Below are positions 14,001-26,358 of a stretch of 64,000 bases of DNA, in pieces (within the stretch, counting starts at the first letter, position 1; the number at the start of each line of letters is the position of its first letter). Origin of the DNA: Diprion similis (lineage: Eukaryota > Arthropoda > Insecta > Hymenoptera > Diprionidae); NCBI RefSeq assembly GCF_021155765.1, contig NC_060105.1:11441001-11505000 (forward strand), in the 5' to 3' direction. The position numbers were made by a program, and so were the translations under genes. A model generated the notes under the pieces. That model was not told the origin of the DNA. It did no database searches and saw only the letters and a list, made by a program, of their open reading frames with translations.

Positions 14001-14385
14001 GATCTAAGGGTAATTCGATGTCGGTCAATCGAATGGTGGAATAATAATTTTGCAATAAACTCCCGAGATTATTATTAAACTAGGTTAAACCGTTTAATTC
14101 GAAATTTCATAACTTTGTCGAAAAATATCTTTCAAAATTTATTTTCAATACGTTTAACATACGTGTTGTTAAAGTTATTAGGTTGATTGCAAAATTATCA
14201 TCACCATTCCATTCAGCGTCATCGAATCAGCCTTAGATGAAGTTTTCGGATTCATAAATAAAAAGTATTACCTTTCATACTTATTTTCTGGACTATTGCG
14301 CCGAATTAAGTGCCTGCATGGGACTTGAATAATTGCAAAAATCCAAATCTCTAACAAGGAAAAAATGCAAGCGTCTTCTGACACT
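8029..14385. other. Intergenic region downstream of the desaturase
   Basis: No recognisable coding exon. The longest open frames (11997-12392 minus; 12321-12806 plus) overlap on opposite strands and have no domain-like composition. Locally duplicated words occur near 12590-12680 (variants of TGCACTTGGCGCAA). Poly-T tracts lie at about 11066-11084, 11520-11536 and 11798-11817. The part next to 14386 should include the desaturase 3' UTR. Confidence 0.45.
14138..14143 (-). terminator. Candidate poly(A) signal of the desaturase
   Basis: On the minus strand this hexamer reads AATAAA, about 245 bases past the desaturase stop codon, a plausible 3' UTR length. In such AT-rich DNA the hexamer is common by chance, so this is only a candidate. 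Confidence 0.3.
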
Positions 14386-17300
14386 TCACTGCTCTTTCGG
14401 CTCGTCAGCCTCGTGCCATTCGTGGTGCGAACCATCTCCGTGCTTTTCTGCGACTTTCCTCACAAGTGCAGCTGAGGGTTGCTTCAGGTCGTAGGCCCAT
14501 CCGATTTTCGCGAACATGTCAATGAGGAAAGTCGTCACGTTCACAGAATAATTGCCGAGTTCGGCCGCCTTGTAGTCCCATGGAAACACGTGATGGTAGT
14601 TATGCCACCCTTCTCCCATCGCCACTATGGCCACCCCTAAATTTTCGGTTGGCGATATGCCGCTGCAAAATGAAAAAAAAATAAAAAATTTCCGTCACCT
14701 CACGATAAATATCGTTTGACTAAAAAGTAATTTCAACCTTTCAGATTACACAGAGTGAATTAATTCGTCTGCTAAAATTTTATTTCCGAGAGCAACTGTT
14801 TGCCAGGGTGATCAACCGTTGCAAATGTAAAATAAAAAATTTTCGTAGTTTTCGTTGACAGTTGTGCTCAATACCGACAACCTTTGAGACGTTCGAGGTT
14901 ACGTACATCGCGAGGAATTGTCGTCTACGAAGGTTGGTCACCCTGGCAGACAGCTGCTTTCGGATTGTAGCGCATGCGCATTGAATTTTATCAGACGACG
15001 GACCGTTTGGCGATACGCTCCTCGAATTCTATGCAAGATTTTACAAAAAACATTTACAGAAAAAATAAATAAATAAATAAATGAAATGAAGCAATTGGAA
15101 AAGAAAAATTTAACTCACGTGTCGTAAGGCTTTGACCCCCACATGTGAGCTGCACTGTTTACCAACCAGGTAAAATTCAAACCCGCTATGTAGCGTATGA
15201 AGACCTGGCTCATTACGGAGATGTACCAAGTCTCATTCCAAAAATAGACCGGAACCACTATCGGAATAATGAAACAGAGGAGGAGCTTCATTTGCCAAAA
15301 ATATCTGAAAAATTAATTGGTTGAGAAAAATTAGATTATTCATAAACATTATCGGTCGAATTTATTGCTAAATTGTGCATTTTGTGGATGCCAAAAATTT
15401 TTGCCCTTTGTCAAGGTATCTTGATTTGAAATCTAATTTGTATTTTTCGTAAATCAAAATTAGAAAATTTTCTCATCAGTATTGAAGAATTTTTTCTTCT
15501 TTGATTCTATAATTCTCAAATAAAAATCCTCCGATATTTAATCGTGCATCAATTATCTTTCCAAATGACTTGACATTGCGGCAAAATCTTTTTCACTGAT
15601 AAAGATTTTGTTCAAAAAGAAATTGTCGTGTTTCTCCGTTGCGCCATGAATTCACGTTTTATAATGGCTAATAGCATTCAAGAAATTACACGAAAAGGTA
15701 AAAAAATTAATTGTTGTTTGACCAAAATTAAGTCTTGTAAGATAGCAACATGACATTAGTCGAGGAAACGAAAACTTTTCTTCTACTTGACGAAGTTTCT
15801 CGCACTGGGCAATTGATGAGAAAACAAATCATTCGCTTTCGTTTTTAATACTAATTACGGTTATTAAATGTTGAAATTTTATAATTCCAGACTAATTTCC
15901 AACGGCTAACGATCAATGGAAAAATTTCTCGTATTCAATAACATCGAAAACTTTCTTCTTTCATTTCTTATCATTAGTGTTTTATTTTCCTTCTTATTAG
16001 GAGTTTAATTAAAATGAAACGCTTTCTTACTATCGAAATCAATTTTACGTTATATTAGTAATCTGAAACCGACTAAAATCGTCAATTCGCAAAGAATAAG
16101 ACAGAAAATTCAGATCGCAGGCATTCCTCAGAGAAAGTGAACGTGATTTTAAAAAACATGACCTACTTCCGACATCGATGAAGATAGCGTTAAAAGAAAC
16201 TTACTGCATAAATTCTAATAATGACGAGTTTATCATTACATATTTACGGGTAGGATTTCATTGAATTCTCAAATTGTACGACGGTTCATGTGAATTATTA
16301 ATTAAAAATAAATTATGGTCAGGGTAAAAATGAAAGCGAGAGAGCACATGGTTATGTATTCATAATTATTCGGCTGATTAAAAAAGCCTTATCGCGAATT
16401 GATTAGCACACATTTGCACGTTACAAACATGTATTCACATCGTGGTGCTGATTACGTAGTGAAGTAACTTATGCAGCATACGGTCAAGCGCTATATGCTT
16501 ATAAATCGATATATATACATATATAGATGTATATTGGGGTGGCGCAAAAAAACCGACGGTTTTTTTTTTTCGAGTCTCGTGTGACAAAAGGTTAGTTTTT
16601 GATGTTTTAAGAGCCCACTCCAAAGGACAGCTCAAAAAAAAAAAATTTAAGAGGTCGCTCCACATTTTTTAAGACGTCAGAAATCGTCAGAAATCGATTT
16701 TTTTTTCTCGTTACGGTATAATTTTATAGACAAGATATAAAATAAGTTTCCGAAAGCTTCAGTCCGAAATTCGAATTTTAAAAGGTCGCTCATAATTTGT
16801 TTTCAATTTTTTCGTGCATTTCTTTAGATCTTCTCGAGCGACCTTTTAATATTCATATTAAAATTTCATAAATTTTTTTTCTTTCATTTAGTAAGAAAGA
16901 ATCGATAACAATACACCACGACATGAATTAAAAATCAAACAAAATACTGAAAATATAATTAAATTTTTGACGATTTTTGACATTTAAAAAAATTTGGAGT
17001 GACCTCTTAAAAGTTTTTTTTGTGAGCTGTCCTTTGGAGTGGGCTCTTAAAAAATCAAAAACTAACATTTTGTCACACGAAACTCGAAAAAAAAAAAAAA
17101 AAAAAAATAATAGTCGGTTTTTTTGCGCCACCCTAATGTATACATATATACATCTATTTTAAAGGCGTGAACTGATAGATACGATAATTAATTGTTTCCT
17201 CACTGATTTGAGAGTAATTGTATCAGGTCGATAAAAATGTATTCTCAAATTCGACGAAAGAGAAATTTCATAGCTCGCTTTTCATGTTCACTCTCAATGT

Positions 17301-20300
17301 TTAAATTTTGATAAACTTATACAGCGTGTTTATGTGAGTATTATAGACACGACGTTCCGTGGGAACATGTTATCGGCGATTAATCGCTTTTGCGATGAAT
17401 TTATTGTGAGTGTGTAAACAAAAACGCGACAAAGACGAGATTGGATCACCGAGCACAGATCACGCCACTCGAAAGTATACGTTGCATGTTCGTATTATGT
17501 TTTTTTGTGTGTTATATACACATATTTATATCCGTGGAAATAATTGAGCGAAAAGTTGTTATTCTGTAGACATACATACATACATATATAAATTCAGTAA
17601 TTTAATAACTTTCTTTTCTACTGTTTATTCTCATGGCTTTTTTGAAATCTTTGAAGAACCAGATGGTGAATTAAAAATGGAGAACAAAGTGTTGGCTCAT
17701 AAGGTTCGTATTAATCATAAGAAATCGAAGTCTTTCATAAGCGCGAAGAAAATGAAAACTGAACGATTCTCTGCAGCTTGAGAGTCCAGAGTTTATAAGA
17801 ATCTAATATAAGTATAAACCTTGGCTTTGTTACTTACAAGAAGAGAAACGATACACATGCAAGGAAAGTAGGTTGGTAACAGTTTTTCATTGTTAAACTT
17901 TGCGAACCAGATTGCAAATTCTTTTCTTGGATTTAGCGCTAAATATTTCGCAATAGCGTTAGTAATAATGCAAGCATCATCGTTTTCATCCGCCGTCTTT
18001 TTCCTATCTTACAATTCAATCCGTTTAGCTTTGTACTCACCTCTGGTGAAATTGGACTACCGGATCGGAAAGAATGTCAGTCATATCTACTTGACGCCCT
18101 CGACGTATCACTTCCGGATGTTTTCTCATCATAAGCCACCCCACATGAGCGAAGAAGAACCCCCTGTTACTATTGTGTGGATCTGCGTCAGTTTCCGTGT
18201 ATTTATGGTGGACTCGATGGTCACGTACCCAGTCGAAAATCGTATTCTGTTTCGAAAAGAAAGAGAAACATTCCCTCACTCTCACAAGAAACATTCAGTA
18301 TCGTATAAAAACAATTATTTAGTTTAATAAAGTATGTTGACCTTTTTATCACATAATTCGCGGAATTATTACACTCAACATGACAGTATCTCGATATACA
18401 TACCGAGAAGATTCCTCGGGGATTAACGGTGCAAACGAGTTTTCGCCTGCAGATAGGCAACTGAAGTTACACGTGAGGCAATCAGTGCGTGTAATTTGTA
18501 GCCGCAGTTGCCTATCGCACGGAGTTTACGCCGGCAGATAGGCAACTGAAGTTACTCGCGGGTTGCTCACTGCGTGTAAGATGTAACTTCGGTTGCCTAT
18601 CCGCAGGCGGAGCCTCGTTCGCAACGCTAATTATCGAGGAATAATTGAGGATTGTTGGGGACTCTCATTTTCGTACTTTTGAGACTTTTCTAGATTTACT
18701 AAGTATGTACCACGTAGATGATTGCTTTACTATTGAGGAAAGAATCGTAAATAAGGTTGAAATAGGAAAATTCCAGGAGAGCATCAAGCTGACAACTCGA
18801 ACTGAATAAATTTTTTTTGTGTGCATACATTTTTCCGTCGAATAAAATCAATGATTTATTTTATATGGGCTGTTAAGTAAATATTGTGTTCCGTAAAAAA
18901 ATGCATCCAATTAGATGAATTGAAATTTTTCTGGTCATAATAAATCGTTTGTTCTAAAGGAATATATGATTCATTGATTGGAAGTGATCCATTTCATGAG
19001 ATCGAATAACGAGAATTGATTTACTTTTTCTTGAATCGCATAAACGTTTTCCACTCTGTAGTATAAAAAATCCATATTCAAACTGTGTTATTGTGCAGTT
19101 TAACTAATTTCAATTTTAATAATAAAAAAAAAAAAGAAAACAATGTATCTCCAAAGTATTTTGGTTTCTCTGATAAACGCGTTGCACGTAAAATTTTGTT
19201 ATGCAAAGGCCCAATTGCAATAATTACACAGAATTTTATCACCTGATACGTTGATAATGGTCTTGTGATTTGGCTGAAAAATTTGTCTATCATACGTTTC
19301 TACTTGGTGACATATATCTTTTTTTGGAACGCTTTAGAAGTCTATGAAGATGTTGCATCAGCCGAGATGATATTCTCGAAGAATTGACCACTCGTCATAT
19401 ACATGCACGGATAATTCTAGTCATACGTTGATTACGCAATAACATACATAATCTCACAATAAACGAGAATATCGAATCACGCGACTTTCAGGGTCCAATA
19501 TTTGCACTGTAATAATTTTCAACTACCGCGATTGCGGTCGTGCGTAATTCGTTTATACGTTCAATACGCTTATTACCAGTCTATAGTTAAATTTGTTTAC
19601 CTGGCCAGCGATGGAATAGCATATTGCAAGGATGACACGAAGAGGCCACTTTGCTTTGTAGGAACGATGACTCCAGAGACGATGAACACCTCCGGTCACT
19701 CCGAATCCACTTGAAATCCCGATGAAAAGTCCTTGAATAAACAGACACCAGGTTGTAATTATTGTCATCGGGGAATGATGTATGCGAAACAAATGTCGAG
19801 TGCTCAACGATTTCCTTGCTCAGTGGTAGCAAGGATAAATAAATACTGTCAGCTACGAACGACGCGTTAATTAACAATAAGATGGCTGAATTGTGGGAAT
19901 CGGTGAGCCATTCAGTTCAACCGCTAAGTTAGGGGCTCTTGAATACTCCCGAGATATATTCGGCGGCCAAGAAATTATTCCCGAATCAATTTGCAGAAGC
20001 CATTCGACTCGAATCACGCCTTTCGATGTGCCGAGAATTCACGTACGCAATTTATTATTGTCATAATATTTTTACGCTTACATTTACTTGTTGAATAACC
20101 TTTCAAGCTTTTCACGTTAATCAAATCACTTTATTGTAAGCTCCTGCAAGGCTATCGTTTATGCACACTCATTGTCAGAAAGTAGATCGTTCTGAACGGC
20201 CACGATTTGGTCGAATAATCAAATTCTTTTTTCACTGTATTGTTGTCAAACAATGGTTTTCTAACTTCATGGGACGTTCCAGGCTAGATCGATAATGTTC

Positions 20301-21325
20301 GTCTTTAATGTTTCTTAGACTTTACATCGTTTACTGCATTCTCCTGCTCTATGTCGTATTTTATTAAAAATTCCAATTGTGTATTGAAAATATAAAATTA
20401 TCGTTAATAAAATCTGAATTCAGGTATTTCAAACAGTTTTTACGAAGTGCGTCAAAGGAATCATGTTTCAATGCAATACAAGTTCACGATGTAATTACAA
20501 GTGTACGCTGTGAGAAATGATAGTTTGCAAATCTAACCAACTGTTAATTTTTATGAGTGTTTCGCGTTTGCCAGAAAAGATTTGTGAGTTCCCGAAAAAA
20601 TCAAGGAAAAAAATTACCGATCAATATTTTAAGAATTCTTGTACTTATATCTTGCAGAATATTTGACTGTATGGCTAATTAGTTGTAAGTTAGCTGGCTA
20701 ACGTAATTAGCCGAGCAAAATTGTTTAGCGGTTATAAACCAGATAATTTTAATCGGCTAAACCTGAAAATCCTGAAGATCAACAAGCAAATTTTTACAAT
20801 ATTCGTTCGGTGGATTCAAATTTCTGCTCAAAATCGACATGGCGGAGAGTAGCTGAAATGTAATTTTACCGTAAACAACTATGAGTTCTAATAATCGAGA
20901 ATTCAGCTTGTAATAATGATTTTTACATACATATGTTGTAAATATGTATTGCAAAAAGAAATGATTAGAGCTTGATAAGTTATTTTTATTTGAATAGTGA
21001 ACGCTTTCACTGTAAATGCTAGGTTCAACGTCATAAGTGAACATTAATCGGACTTTGGCTCACCCCAAAATAAAGTAGGTATTCTGCATTGGAATGGAAT
21101 TGTGTATGCCATGTATATTCCGGTTAAATGAAGCACAGTGATGCTGATGATATTTGGCCAGATCAAAGTTGTTTCAAACCAAAATCGTCCCTCAGAAGAT
21201 TTCTTAGGTTTCTTAGAAATGGTCGGAACTTCTTTCGGAATCACGATATTATCCTGTTTGCATCCTTCCACCTTTTGAAATTCCACCCCCAAGGCAGGTG
21301 AATCGCTCACAATGTTTGGCGCCAT
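14386..21325 (-). CDS. Acyl-CoA desaturase (stearoyl-CoA desaturase type), five exons, 353 aa
   Basis: This membrane di-iron enzyme of the endoplasmic reticulum puts a cis double bond into saturated fatty acyl-CoA. In insects the products feed membrane lipids, cuticular hydrocarbons or pheromones. Minus-strand coding exons are 21325-21064, 19731-19601, 18246-18041, 15304-15119 and 14662-14386. All junctions are GT-AG and the phases (1,0,2,2) fit. The three histidine boxes are present: HRLWSH (residues 104-109), HRVHH (141-145) and HNYHH (282-286). The extra metal-ligand pair NxxxH is at 249-253. The start follows an acceptor at 21336, so a 5' non-coding exon lies upstream. The exon 2 acceptor at 19732 was chosen over nearer-5' AGs because it has a good pyrimidine tract and restores the family's spacing between the first membrane hairpin and the first box. 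Length is normal and no lesion is seen, so it is probably functional. Double-bond position cannot be deduced. Confidence 0.95.
14766..14998. mobile_element. Inverted-repeat element in desaturase intron 4
   Basis: The outer ends are TCGTCTG on the left and CAGACGA on the right. Inner arms (about 14786-14822 and 14930-14965) share words such as TGCCAGGGTGA and its complement TCACCCTGGCA. The length is about 233 bases and it is non-coding. It lies wholly inside intron 4 (14663-15118). It is probably a MITE; no target-site duplication is evident. Confidence 0.6.
16534..17136. mobile_element. 603-bp MITE with ~140-bp TIRs in desaturase intron 3
   Basis: The ends are TTGGGGTGGCGCAAAAAAAC on the left and the inverted equivalent on the right (TTAGGGTGGCGC in reverse complement). 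Arms of about 140 bases contain inverted copies of a block including CCACTCCAAAGGACAGCTCA. The flanks carry TGTATA on both sides (16528-16533 and 17137-17142), a likely six-base target-site duplication, although the locus is TA-rich. No transposase is encoded. A truncated arm of the same family sits at 59727-59840, and a related terminus (ending CACCCTAG) at 60878-60887. Confidence 0.8.
18429..18625. repeat. Two tandem copies of an ~85-bp hairpin unit in desaturase intron 2
   Basis: Unit 1 (18444-18528) and unit 2 (18529-18613) are direct copies with an 85-base period. Each unit is itself an inverted repeat: GATAGGCAACTG near its start and CAGTTGCCTATC or CGGTTGCCTATC near its end, with AAGTTAC and GTAACTT inside. 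The outermost flanks are also inverted (AACGAG and CTCGTT). The block is GC-rich compared with the surrounding intron. It is likely a small foldback element that duplicated in tandem; its role, if any, is unknown. Confidence 0.75.
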
Positions 21326-21559
21326 TATTTCACAGCTGTAATTACAAAGTTTGAAAAAGTTATAATAAAATTGCGTGCAATAAATAAAAAAAAAGGCACG
21401 ATTTACGAAAGTTTTCAAAATGCCAAAATCGATAATTTCGGTTTTTACCGATTCTAACCATCAAAAATATGCTTTAATAATATATTGTGTTACAAGTGCG
21501 GAAAAACAGGTTATTTTTTCAAAACACCTGTGAAAGAATGTTTGGTTTCAGAAGTTCTG

Positions 21560-21725
21560 AAGTACTCTTAACGGCTCGATGCGCAAAATTAAGTTATTTG
21601 AAAGTGCGGATGCGCCAAAACAAAGCCCTCGTGTTTAGTAATAAATTAGAATATTTTAGATGTGCGCATGCGCAAACGTTATTTTATCGCTTTATTCTCT
21701 GCGCTATCCGAAAAGCCGTGGAGTA
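21560..21725 (+). repeat. Dispersed repeat family A, copy 1
   Basis: A GC-richer block of about 165 bases shares AAGTTATTTGAAAGTGCG, GATGCGCCAAA and GCGCATGCGCAAACG with copies at 24176-24345 (inverted orientation), 35340-35482 (same orientation) and 58785-58882 (inverted, shortened). It lies about 230 bases upstream of the first coding exon of the desaturase. It contains a GCGCATGCGC palindrome core. No coding capacity. Confidence 0.7.
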
Positions 21726-21844
21726 ATAACAAAATCTTTTTCGGAAAAAAGTTAAGAAAGGTAAGAAGTTTTTTTCATTTGCCCATCTTTATAGGCATGA
21801 TTGGAACCAATACCTATGAACATCGATTCAAACGTACAGGATAA

Positions 21845-24175
21845 AACATTTATTGATGAAACTTTACTCATGAATAAAATTTTGCACACATTCAATAGTT
21901 TGGAGTCTTAGTCCCAATATATTCCCTTAAATTAAAAATTTCACTTTCAGATCACTAATATTTTTACAAATTTTTAATTCTTCTTCACAATTGCATCAAA
22001 AGTTTTTGATTTGCAGGAATATAATTGCAAAACTTGTCTTAAACATAGGATCCAAGAATGAGAGCTTTGTCTCTACTCATGGTTTGATATCGCTTAATAA
22101 AACATAAGTTTATTTTTAAATCTTTGAAATTACATCGATATCTGAACGATTCTTCGAACAACTGTAAAAGCAGCAGAAACACTGTCTCAAACTATTAATA
22201 GATAACCAACGTATCAATAAACGGAACGAGAGAACCAATTTAAATGTGCACAATTAATTATCAATTAACGACATCGTTTTTTAACCTAAGTATAGTGTGA
22301 AAATAAATTCACCAAATTTTTAACCATTTTCTCTGAATACTCAGGGTTAACTTTAACAAATTTCACTCCAGTAACATCGGTTGCATTTTCCAAGCTTGAA
22401 GCTAAGAAGCTTTATGAAAGGACGATTCGTCCTGAGCATAGAAAAAGCAACTTTTTTTTAATGAAAAACTAACGCCAGATGGCAAACACAAAGAAACGAA
22501 TAAAATTTCGTGAATTCGTATGTTTCCCAATTACTCATATATACCAAGACGTACCTTGCATAATCCATCGCGACGTGATGCTTTTTTACATCAACTTTCA
22601 AGCTTTGGTGTATTAATTTCAAATTCGGAACACGAAAATGTAGGAATTACAAAAGAAAAATATAACCAGTGACACTTTGGAAGTTGGATTTGAAACTGAC
22701 GATCGGTAATCGCATTACCGGTTGCCTCAATTTTAATTCACCTTGTATTCGTACGCCGACGGTTGACCAACATCGAAAATGAAAATTGATGGCTGTGCAC
22801 ATTACTCTTTAAATATAAACAACATGTCACCAAGTGCTTATATTGTGTGTGGGTAGCTCAACACAGGCACGTGGCATAATACTTGTCTCACAGAATTGTT
22901 GGAAAGATGGTAGAAAGGTCATATTTCTTTACCTATATATATATATTATATATATATATTATATATATATATACAGACGAGTATATTTCTGACGTTGCAT
23001 CACTGTGTATGTTTTTCAGTCGTCAAAAAGCGAGCATGGTTATAACATACATAACATACCTGTGCTAATAACAATTACTGATGCACTTATTGGTAATCGT
23101 GGCTACATAATGCAAACTGCTTGGTAACAAGTTCGTTCTTTAATAGCCTGAAAGAATTTTCAGAAAAATTTCTCAAAGAAGTCATAATCATCATTTTTTC
23201 CTTCAAGGTTTACTTTGACCATAAAAATTCCAACGTTTCACAAAAATATTTTCAACCACGTGAGTCACAGAGTGTCGATAATTGATACCTCGATGTATAA
23301 TTATGAAATGTAATATGCAGTTGTTGTACTGTTAGACTAACGGTATGAAATATCGCACCATATCGTATTATACTAACGACCCAAGTAAGTAATCAAATTG
23401 ATGATGTATGTACGTGTAAAGGAAATCCTCGTGCGTGAAAACATCTGTGTTTTTGTAATTTTCCGTGGTGAATCAACTCCGTTATTATTAACCGAGGAAA
23501 AATAGTTTAAGAATAGCCATTTGATTGAAATAAAAGTCAGGTTTACTTGTCGATTTTAATGGATAAACAGAATGTGAAATTAAGGAATTTCCCGACCTGC
23601 GCGATAGGCGTTCGTATATTTAGATGGATCAACAATTTTTTGAAAGTTACAGGCTTATTAAATATAAATTTTGAGGTAAGCACGTAACTCTAATTGCCGT
23701 CACATTTCTCCTTGACTGTTAACTCTAAAAAAAAAAATACGGGCGTGATATTTTACCGATAGAAAACTCTCAAAACAATATCTTGATTACTTTTCGAATT
23801 ATGAGCGTTCAAATATGACGTTACAATCCTGTAGCCCACTAAAAACTCGGCAATGCGAGCAAAGCTTATCGTTAATAAAATTCTTAGATCTCAAAATCTA
23901 TCAGAGATATTGAAATGAAACGAATACTTTATCCCAAACTATATAAAGTCACGTCTGCGTTATTTTTTCGACAAAATTTTTTGATAACTTCAAATCCGAT
24001 CACGAGCGAAGTTAGCTAATATTTGCATAGGATGTGCTGAGAAACGATTGCTTGTAAAAGAAGAGTGTATGCCACATTAATCAGAATATTCAATATACTT
24101 TATTTTCCATGTCTACTATTTTTATCATGAAACCATGTATACTTGGGAACCAATTTTTCCAACACTTGTTTGGAA
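21845..24175. other. Intergenic region upstream of the desaturase
   Basis: AT-rich DNA with no recognised exon. The 5' non-coding exon and promoter of the desaturase, implied by the acceptor at 21336, probably lie in or beyond this stretch but cannot be placed. A TA-rich microsatellite is the only distinct feature. Confidence 0.35.
22934..22973. repeat. (TA)n microsatellite
   Basis: About 40 bases of near-pure TA dinucleotide, interrupted by two TT dinucleotides. A similar, shorter run lies at about 63831-63846. Confidence 0.9.
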
Positions 24176-24345
24176 AGTTCGATTTTCCAAACCTATGGAG
24201 CGTGCGTAAAGTGCTCCATTTCCGCACAGTGCGGTAAAACGTCGTTGTCGCATACCCACAATTGACGTGTTGTATTTTACACACTAAGGCTCTCTTTGGT
24301 TCATGCGCACTTTCAAATAACTCAATTTTGCGCACCGTATCATCG
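24176..24345 (-). repeat. Dispersed repeat family A, copy 2 (inverted)
   Basis: Read on the minus strand it starts GGTGCGCAAAATTGAG, continues GTTATTTGAAAGTGCGCATG and ends with CCGCACTGTGCGGAAATGG and GCACTTTACGCACGC. It aligns end to end with the copy at 35340-35482 and with the shortened copy at 58785-58882. The overall layout is terminal inverted-repeat-like (AAAGTGCG and CGCAC ends), so a MITE origin is likely. Confidence 0.7.
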
Positions 24346-24980
24346 AACGTAATTTTTTTTTTGTTTTTTATATCAATGAAAAATCCAAATTTTTCCGAGC
24401 TCCACGCCTAGACTGCATGGTCAGAAGAATTTCGAAAATCGTTTCAACATTATTTATCCACTCGCTCTTCTGCCTGTTGGATTTGTCATGACGAGTTAAG
24501 TTTGAATTCATACAAATCTTACAATTTTTTTTGCAAGTTTTACAAATCTTTCCAAACTCTTGAATTTCGGAAAAATGACTTGATCAATCCAACGAAATGT
24601 TGCTGAGAAATCAAGTATTCGGACAAAAAGTGTCACAAGAATTCCGAATTTTCCACGTCTTCGATTGAAAAATTATGAAATAATAACCAAATAAGATTAT
24701 TCTCAAAAACATCTAATCCTCAGAATTTCTATTCAATTTTCATAGAATTTCATACGCGACCTTAAATTTACACAATTTGCAATTTATATTCAAAGTTATT
24801 ATAAAACATTATATTACACCTATATTGCTGATAAAAAGCGATAATTGTATGGTGCTAAATGTAAATGGTAAAATGTGAAAAAAGTCATACAATCGAATGG
24901 AAAATACTGCGTTAGGCGACCGTCTCCAGTCGAGGAAAAACGCGCAAAACAATAATCGTCGTTCATAATACGTGTAATAA

Positions 24981-25157
24981 TTATAATTCCATTGCAAACT
25001 TCCCGTGGGAGTAGTCCTCGCTAACGTCAACAGACGTGACAGATCCGTACAAATGATACCATCTAATTCTCGGCCATTCGGGACCCGTAATGTTTCTAGA
25101 TTCACATCTCCGACTTGCAACACCGTCAAGCCAGTCTCGCCACGAGAAAACATCCAT
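24981..25157 (-). CDS. Doubtful small ORF, 58 aa
   Basis: This minus-strand frame opens with ATGGATG in a fair start context (AAGAAAATGG) and encodes a Trp- and Arg-rich peptide beginning MDVFSWRDWLDGV, stopping after 58 codons. A second frame (25153-24809) overlaps it. I recognise no family. It may be the first exon of an unplaced gene, a short uORF or chance. No donor of good quality was found before its stop. Confidence 0.15.
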   Translation of the reverse strand: MDVFSWRDWLDGVASRRCESRNITGPEWPRIRWYHLYGSVTSVDVSEDYSHGKFAMEL

Positions 25158-25424
25158 TTTCTTACTTCATTCCGCTAGTGGCGGTTGTCAGGTTAAATTC
25201 TACGGATAGTCGATTTTTTTATTGTTCGTCATTTCTTTTGAAGGTTTGGTTATAATTTTAAAATATCTATCACGATCCTTATTCTGTGGTTGATTCGAAC
25301 GATTAGTCTTCGCCTGATTGTAAGTAGAATCGGTTGTCAAGACAACAATACTCAATGACAATACTTGATTGATTTACTATGTTCGATTGTTCGGCCAGAA
25401 ACGAAAATTCAGGCGTTTGAACCT

Positions 25425-25758
25425 TGGTGTGCTTAGAACTCCTACGACACGCCCCTTTTTTCGAGGTTAAAGCCTTTAAGTAAGATGCGTACCAACTGTC
25501 TAAAAAAATCCCTATATTGTTAGGGAATTACTTTTTCTGGCGGAGGCAACCCTGCTCGATAATGCGATCGCGTATAGTTCTGGCGTGAGTTACTTAAGAG
25601 TTCCGCTCATTTTTTCCCCACGCAGATTCAACGTCGCAACAATTAATCACCACCGATCTAGGGTATTTTTGTACCATTGGTACACATCTTACTTAAGTCC
25701 AGTCCAGCTCAAGAGAGACACTTTTTTGGAGACAAAAAGCTGCACTCCTAGGCACACC
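25425..25758. mobile_element. 334-bp inverted-repeat element (MITE-like)
   Basis: The ends are GGTGTGCTTAG on the left and CTAGGCACACC on the right, an inverted pair. A further inverted pair inside, TTTAAGTAAGATGCGTACCA (25474-25493) and GGTACACATCTTACTTAAG (25678-25696), shows that the arms are about 75 bases. No conserved coding. Target-site duplication not resolved. Confidence 0.6.
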
Positions 25759-26358
25759 ATGTATACTCACACCTTGATTTAAACTATCATGGATTGACGA
25801 TGAGATCGTTAAGAAATTTTGCACTGATATATATCGGCATCAAGAGAGAAAAAAAAAAAAAAAGAAAACAACTGTAGTAATAATTACTAGAACGTAAATC
25901 GCATACTTAGAAGATCTCACTTCTCAATGATCCTTTTCTTCAAATCACGGTAAAATCGTCTGGAAAAAGGGCTCAACAGTCCCATTCTATACGCAATTCT
26001 GAACAAAAACTCTTCAATATGTTTTCCCTAGCTGCAAAAAGACAGAAATGGCATTCATTCCACCAAATCGCAACAGTAAATTCGTAAAATTCATGGCATT
26101 TCTTTATTTTTACGTCAAAGGAAAATGGATTGAAATGTTTTTGTTCGGAATTGCCAATAGAATGGGACCACTAAGCCCTTTTTCGCGTTTGAGATACGTG
26201 GACTTCGTTATTTCGAAGTATACATAACACTGTCAAAATCGACTACGGTAGTCCCTTAAAGGGGGAGGGGGGGGGGGGGGGCAATTGGGATGGTTCAAAA
26301 TCATACTTATTTCTAATATTTTTTAAATTAAAAAAAATTTTTTTTTTAAATTAAACAG
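25759..26358. other. Intergenic, no gene recognised
   Basis: Contains a short A-rich run near 25850, duplicated-sounding words around 25960 and 26165 (AAAAGGGCTCAACAG against CACTAAGCCCTTTTT, inverted), and a G15-type run at about 26267-26281. No coding signal. Confidence 0.4.

Noticed and set aside
19732..19807. Longer version of desaturase exon 2 with an upstream acceptor
   Set aside because: It would add about 20 residues between the first membrane hairpin and HRLWSH, against family spacing. The acceptor at 19732 has a better pyrimidine tract and gives the expected spacing.
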